NCBI GenBank assembly: GCA_027623815.1
Contig: JAQBUV010000086.1
Coordinates: 1-9,068 of the forward strand
From: Casp-Chloro-G3 sp002816715
GTDB lineage: Bacteria > Chloroflexota > Dehalococcoidia > Lucifugimonadales > UBA3495
Direction: 5' to 3'
DNA length: 9,068 bases
The notes below the pieces were generated by a model, which ran no database searches, was not told the DNA's origin, and was given only the letters and a program-made list of their open reading frames with translations. The position numbers and the translations under genes are program-made. This document shows positions 6,547 through 9,068 of this stretch, one piece after another. Position 1 is the stretch's first letter. Each line of letters starts with the position of its first letter.

Positions 6547-7044
6547 ATGACTGAAGCACCAATTCCCGATTTTCGCGTTGGCATAGGATTTGACTCCCAC
6601 GGCCTGGTTGAGGGTCGTCGGCTGATTCTGGGCGGTGTCAATGTCCCTCATTCCCAGGGACTGTTGGGGCACAGCGACGGCGATGTGCTGGTGCACGCCA
6701 TCATGGATGCGCTGCTAGGTGCGGCCAACCTGGGTGACAAGGGAGTGCATTTCCCGGCCAGCGACGCCCAGTACAAAGACATCTCCAGCCTGATTCTCCT
6801 GGGAAAAGTAGTCAATCTGCTGCTGGCGGGCAGTTGGCGCATCTCAAACGTTGATGCTACAATACTCGCGCAAAATCCCCGTCTGGGGCCGTACCTCCCT
6901 GATATGCAAAGGCACATTAGCGCCACCCTTTCCATTGCACCGGAGCGAGTCAGCGTTAAGGTCACAACCACCGACTACCTGGGATTCATCGGACGGGAAG
7001 AAGGCATCGCCGCCTGCGCTATTGCGGCAGTCCTCCGGACATAG
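6547..7044 (+). CDS. ispF: 2-C-methyl-D-erythritol 2,4-cyclodiphosphate synthase (IspF)
   Basis: IspF cyclises CDP-methylerythritol 2-phosphate to methylerythritol cyclodiphosphate with release of CMP, the step two after IspD (IspE, in between, is not in this window). The 165-residue length is normal; the enzyme is a homotrimer. The metal ligands are visible as Asp16, His18 and His50, equivalent to D8, H10 and H42 in E. coli, within GFDSHGL and GHSDGDVLVHAIMDALLGAA. HFPASDAQYKDISS, NVDATILAQNP and VKVTTTDYLGFIGREEGIAA are also family blocks. In the last one Asp stands where E. coli has Glu (TTTE), a conservative change near the Mg/diphosphate site. The ATG at 6547 lacks a clear Shine-Dalgarno. 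An out-of-frame ATG at 6539 opens a three-codon frame whose TGA overlaps the ispF start as ATGA, so translational coupling is conceivable. The stop is TAG followed in frame by TAA. Confidence 0.95.
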   Translation: MTEAPIPDFRVGIGFDSHGLVEGRRLILGGVNVPHSQGLLGHSDGDVLVHAIMDALLGAANLGDKGVHFPASDAQYKDISSLILLGKVVNLLLAGSWRISNVDATILAQNPRLGPYLPDMQRHISATLSIAPERVSVKVTTTDYLGFIGREEGIAACAIAAVLRT

Positions 7045-7106
7045 TAACCTAGCTCGATAGTAACCTAGCTCGATAGTACCCCTAGATTGATAGCAACCTA
7101 GCTGCC
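7042..7106. repeat. Four tandem 16-17 bp repeats starting at the ispF stop codon
   Basis: TAGTAACCTAGCTCGA occurs twice without change (7042-7057, 7058-7073), then as a diverged 17-bp copy TAGTACCCCTAGATTGA (7074-7090) and a fourth copy TAGCAACCTAGCTGCC (7091-7106). The first copy supplies the ispF stop codon TAG and an in-frame TAA directly behind it. The tract fills half of the gap before cysS. It contains repeated CTAG tetramers. No hairpin or promoter is obvious in it. Confidence 0.88.
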
Positions 7107-7143
7107 AACGTGGTGGCGGGAAATATCCTGGCAGTCGTCTCCA

Positions 7144-7156
7144 AAACAGCCTGTTT
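7144..7156. promoter_or_regulatory. Short odd palindrome upstream of cysS, possible operator
   Basis: AAACAG and CTGTTT surround a single central C (7144-7156), ending 21 bp before the cysS ATG. The size and spacing fit a dimeric regulator site or a small RNA stem covering the ribosome-binding region. A 13-bp palindrome can also arise by chance, so the role is uncertain. Confidence 0.25.
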
Positions 7157-7177
7157 AGCGCAACGAATAGAACTTAT

Positions 7178-8554
7178 ATGAAGCTTTACAACACTCTGAC
7201 CGGCCAAGAAGACGACTTCGTTCCCGCCGATGGGAAGACCGTCAAGATGTACGTTTGCGGAGTAACCCCCTATTCTTCCACCCACGTGGGACACGCTCTT
7301 AGCTACGTCATCTTTGATATGCTGCGTCGCTATCTGGAACACATTGGCTACCAGGTAAAGCACGTCCAGAACTTCACCGACGTGGACGACAAGATAATCC
7401 TGCGCGCCCAAACCGAGGGCATCAGCGAAGACACACTGGTGCAGCGGTACATCGACGACTTCTTCAGCACCATGGACGCCCTCAACATTCAGCGTGCCGA
7501 TTCTTATCCCCGGGCCACTCAGGAGATACCCGGTATCATTGAGACTATCAAAGGTCTGGTGGACAAGGACTATGCCTACCCCGCTGGCGGCGATGTTTAC
7601 TTCCGGGTCAACAAGAGCGCAGAGTACGGCAAGCTGAGCCACCGAACTCTGGAAGGCATGATCGCCGGAGCGCGCATTCAAATTGACGATGACAAAGAGC
7701 ACCCGATGGACTTCACCCTATGGAAGGGAGCCAAACCCGGCGAGCCTTCCTGGGAAAGCCCCTGGGGACCGGGACGCCCCGGCTGGCACATTGAGTGCAC
7801 CACCATGTCGTTGGACCAACTGGGCGATCCTTTGGACATTCACGGCGGCGGACAAGACCTGGTGTTCCCCCACCACGAGAACGAGATCGCCCAGAGCGAA
7901 GCCTTCACCGGAAGGGTGCCTTTTGCCCGTTTCTGGGTGCACAACGGCCTGCTGAACCTGGGCGAAGACAAGATGAGCAAGTCCCTGGGCAACCTGGTGT
8001 CGGCGGAGGAAGCTCTGGCCCGGTTCAGTCCCGACACCCTGCGCCTCTACTTCTTAAGCTCCCATTACCGCAGCCCGCTGAACTATAGCGACGAAGGTGC
8101 GGCGGCGGCGGAACACGGAATGGAACGGTTTCACCATGCGCTGAGACCCAGCGACAACACCGGCGAACCGCTGGATGCCTCGCCCTTTGACACTCGCTTC
8201 CACGCCGCTATGGATTACGACCTGAACACGCCCCAGGCCATCGCCGCCCTCTTCGACCTGGCCCGCGATATTAACCGAAGCCAGGAAGCCGGACGCGACG
8301 TGAATGCGGCCCAGAATATATTGCGCAGTTTGGGCGGAGTCCTCGGCCTCACCTTCCAAGAGCGCAACGTTAACGGCCAAGACTTGCTGTCGGCCCAACC
8401 CTTCATACAATTGCTGCTGGACACCAGAACTGAACTGCGTAAGGCCAAACAATTTGACCTGGCCGATAAGATACGCGACGGCCTGGTCGGGCAGGGGATT
8501 GTTCTGGAAGACACTGCCCAGGGCACTGAGTGGCAGCACCAACCCCGTTCTTGA
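7178..8554 (+). CDS. cysS: Cysteinyl-tRNA synthetase (CysRS)
   Basis: This class I synthetase activates cysteine with ATP and charges tRNA-Cys in the cytoplasm. It has 458 residues, against 461 in E. coli, so it is full length. The zinc that recognises the cysteine thiol is bound by Cys27, Cys207, His232 and Glu236, matching C28, C209, H234 and E238 in E. coli; all four are visible (MYVCGVTPY, GWHIECTTMS, FPHHENEIAQSE). The HIGH signature is HVGH at 36-39 and the KMSKS loop is exact at 265-269. The C-terminal part from about 300 is the helical stem and anticodon-binding region (NTPQAIAALFDLA, FDLADKIRDGLVGQGIVLEDT). The start at 7178 agrees with the usual N-terminus (MKLYNTLTG), though no good Shine-Dalgarno is present. 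It lies 133 bp behind ispF with tandem repeats between, and could be read from the upstream operon or from its own promoter. Confidence 0.97.
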   Translation: MKLYNTLTGQEDDFVPADGKTVKMYVCGVTPYSSTHVGHALSYVIFDMLRRYLEHIGYQVKHVQNFTDVDDKIILRAQTEGISEDTLVQRYIDDFFSTMDALNIQRADSYPRATQEIPGIIETIKGLVDKDYAYPAGGDVYFRVNKSAEYGKLSHRTLEGMIAGARIQIDDDKEHPMDFTLWKGAKPGEPSWESPWGPGRPGWHIECTTMSLDQLGDPLDIHGGGQDLVFPHHENEIAQSEAFTGRVPFARFWVHNGLLNLGEDKMSKSLGNLVSAEEALARFSPDTLRLYFLSSHYRSPLNYSDEGAAAAEHGMERFHHALRPSDNTGEPLDASPFDTRFHAAMDYDLNTPQAIAALFDLARDINRSQEAGRDVNAAQNILRSLGGVLGLTFQERNVNGQDLLSAQPFIQLLLDTRTELRKAKQFDLADKIRDGLVGQGIVLEDTAQGTEWQHQPRS

Positions 8555-8613
8555 TTACTGGAGAAGTTTTCAAAAAATCTTCAACTGCTCGTTAGCATAG
8601 AGGCCAGATCAAA

Positions 8614-9068
8614 ATGCCAGATGCTATGTTGGTAGCTCTTGTGGGAATCATTGTGGCAGCTGTGAGCGGGTCATTAGGGGCGGGGATAACTGGTTACATC
8701 ACTTACAAAACCACTAATCGTCAGGTACAAGCCCGCCTTAATGAAGTTAACCAACAATTCCGGCAGCAGAGTGAAGAGGGTCGAAGGAGTCGGCTAATCG
8801 AGGCTCGGAAAAGTTATCTATTCCCCCTGAGGTCCGGGATAAGCGACTGCTACGGTGCCGGTTCAACCCTGCTGAGCAACACCCGGCTCATCCAAGCTCT
8901 GAAGGGTGGAGGACTGCCCACTGATTCAATGCAACTTAGGGATGTCAACGCTCAAATAGACGCGGCTGGGAAGACCTTTACCAACTCCAATCAAGTAATA
9001 GGCCCTCTAATCGGGCAGATAGCTGATCCTAAGTTACTAGAACTGGTTTCATCTTATTATTGGAATCT
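8614..9068 (+). CDS. Unrecognised membrane-anchored protein (partial at right edge)
   Basis: An open frame begins with ATG at 8614, 59 bp after the cysS stop codon, and continues for 151 codons to the end of the window without a stop. GAGG about 10 nt upstream could be the ribosome site. The product starts with one hydrophobic, glycine-rich segment (residues 5-29: MLVALVGIIVAAVSGSLGAGITGYI), followed by a hydrophilic, Gln/Glu/Arg-rich stretch (about 33-66: NRQVQARLNEVNQQFRQQ...) that could form an alpha-helical or coiled-coil stalk, and then a mostly helical region. The likely topology is a single N-terminal anchor with a large soluble part. I recognise no family. The codon use looks less GC-rich than in cysS, suggesting an accessory gene unrelated to the housekeeping cluster. 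Confidence 0.7.
   Translation, partial: MPDAMLVALVGIIVAAVSGSLGAGITGYITYKTTNRQVQARLNEVNQQFRQQSEEGRRSRLIEARKSYLFPLRSGISDCYGAGSTLLSNTRLIQALKGGGLPTDSMQLRDVNAQIDAAGKTFTNSNQVIGPLIGQIADPKLLELVSSYYWN

Noticed and set aside
7082..7702. A 206-codon frame on the minus strand opposite the 5' half of cysS
   Set aside because: It is antisense to a clear CysRS domain with intact catalytic motifs and no plausible start signal; a by-product of codon bias.
8562..8583. AT-rich imperfect hairpin after cysS (GAAGTTTT ... AAAATCTTC) considered as a terminator
   Set aside because: The stem needs a bulge, is mostly A-T pairs and is not followed by a T tract, so it is too weak to call.

Overview
The window looks like a chromosomal segment of a moderately GC-rich bacterium. 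The gene order PIN/TRAM membrane protein - ispD - ispF - cysS, an IspD with a Met-Gly-x-x-Asp-Lys loop and an IspF with a Gly-His-Ser-Asp-Gly-Asp motif point to Chloroflexota, most likely the Dehalococcoidia/SAR202 side. This assignment rests on recalled family features and was not tested by any search. The MEP isoprenoid genes and class I CysRS are bacterial housekeeping genes, and no phage or transposase gene is visible.

Left part (1-2420): the C-terminal end of an unrecognised protein with a possible winged-helix fold runs in from the left edge (3-224, +). It converges on a MOSC-domain protein (370-798, -), and a perfect 28-bp palindrome lies between the two. Divergent from the MOSC gene is a membrane-anchored protein with a long acidic linker and a probable beta-propeller domain (982-2238, +) that I cannot assign. 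Three perfect copies of a 12-bp unit follow its stop codon, then a small hairpin.

Middle part (2421-4697): a stand-alone PncC/CinA C-terminal-type nicotinamide-nucleotide amidase (2421-2909) is followed 29 bp later by a 12-TM MFS exporter starting with TTG (2939-4168). After it come 529 bp without a convincing gene, containing a long inverted repeat (14-bp arms) that may end the MFS transcript, and then the leader of the next operon.

Right part (4698-9068): a compact co-directional cluster of a YacL-like PIN/TRAM protein, IspD, IspF and CysS. IspD and IspF catalyse two of the non-mevalonate isoprenoid steps (CDP-ME formation and MEcPP formation), and CysS charges tRNA-Cys. In Bacillus the same genes lie in one neighbourhood with gltX and cysE between ispF and cysS; both are absent here. 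The ispF-cysS gap holds four copies of a 16-17 bp tandem repeat that begins inside the ispF stop codon. After cysS, an unrecognised membrane-anchored protein (8614 onward) runs off the right edge.

I saw no strong candidate for a new multi-gene system. The most unusual signals are the uncharacterised anchored propeller-like protein, the two intergenic tandem-repeat tracts that start at or just past stop codons, and the perfect palindrome.
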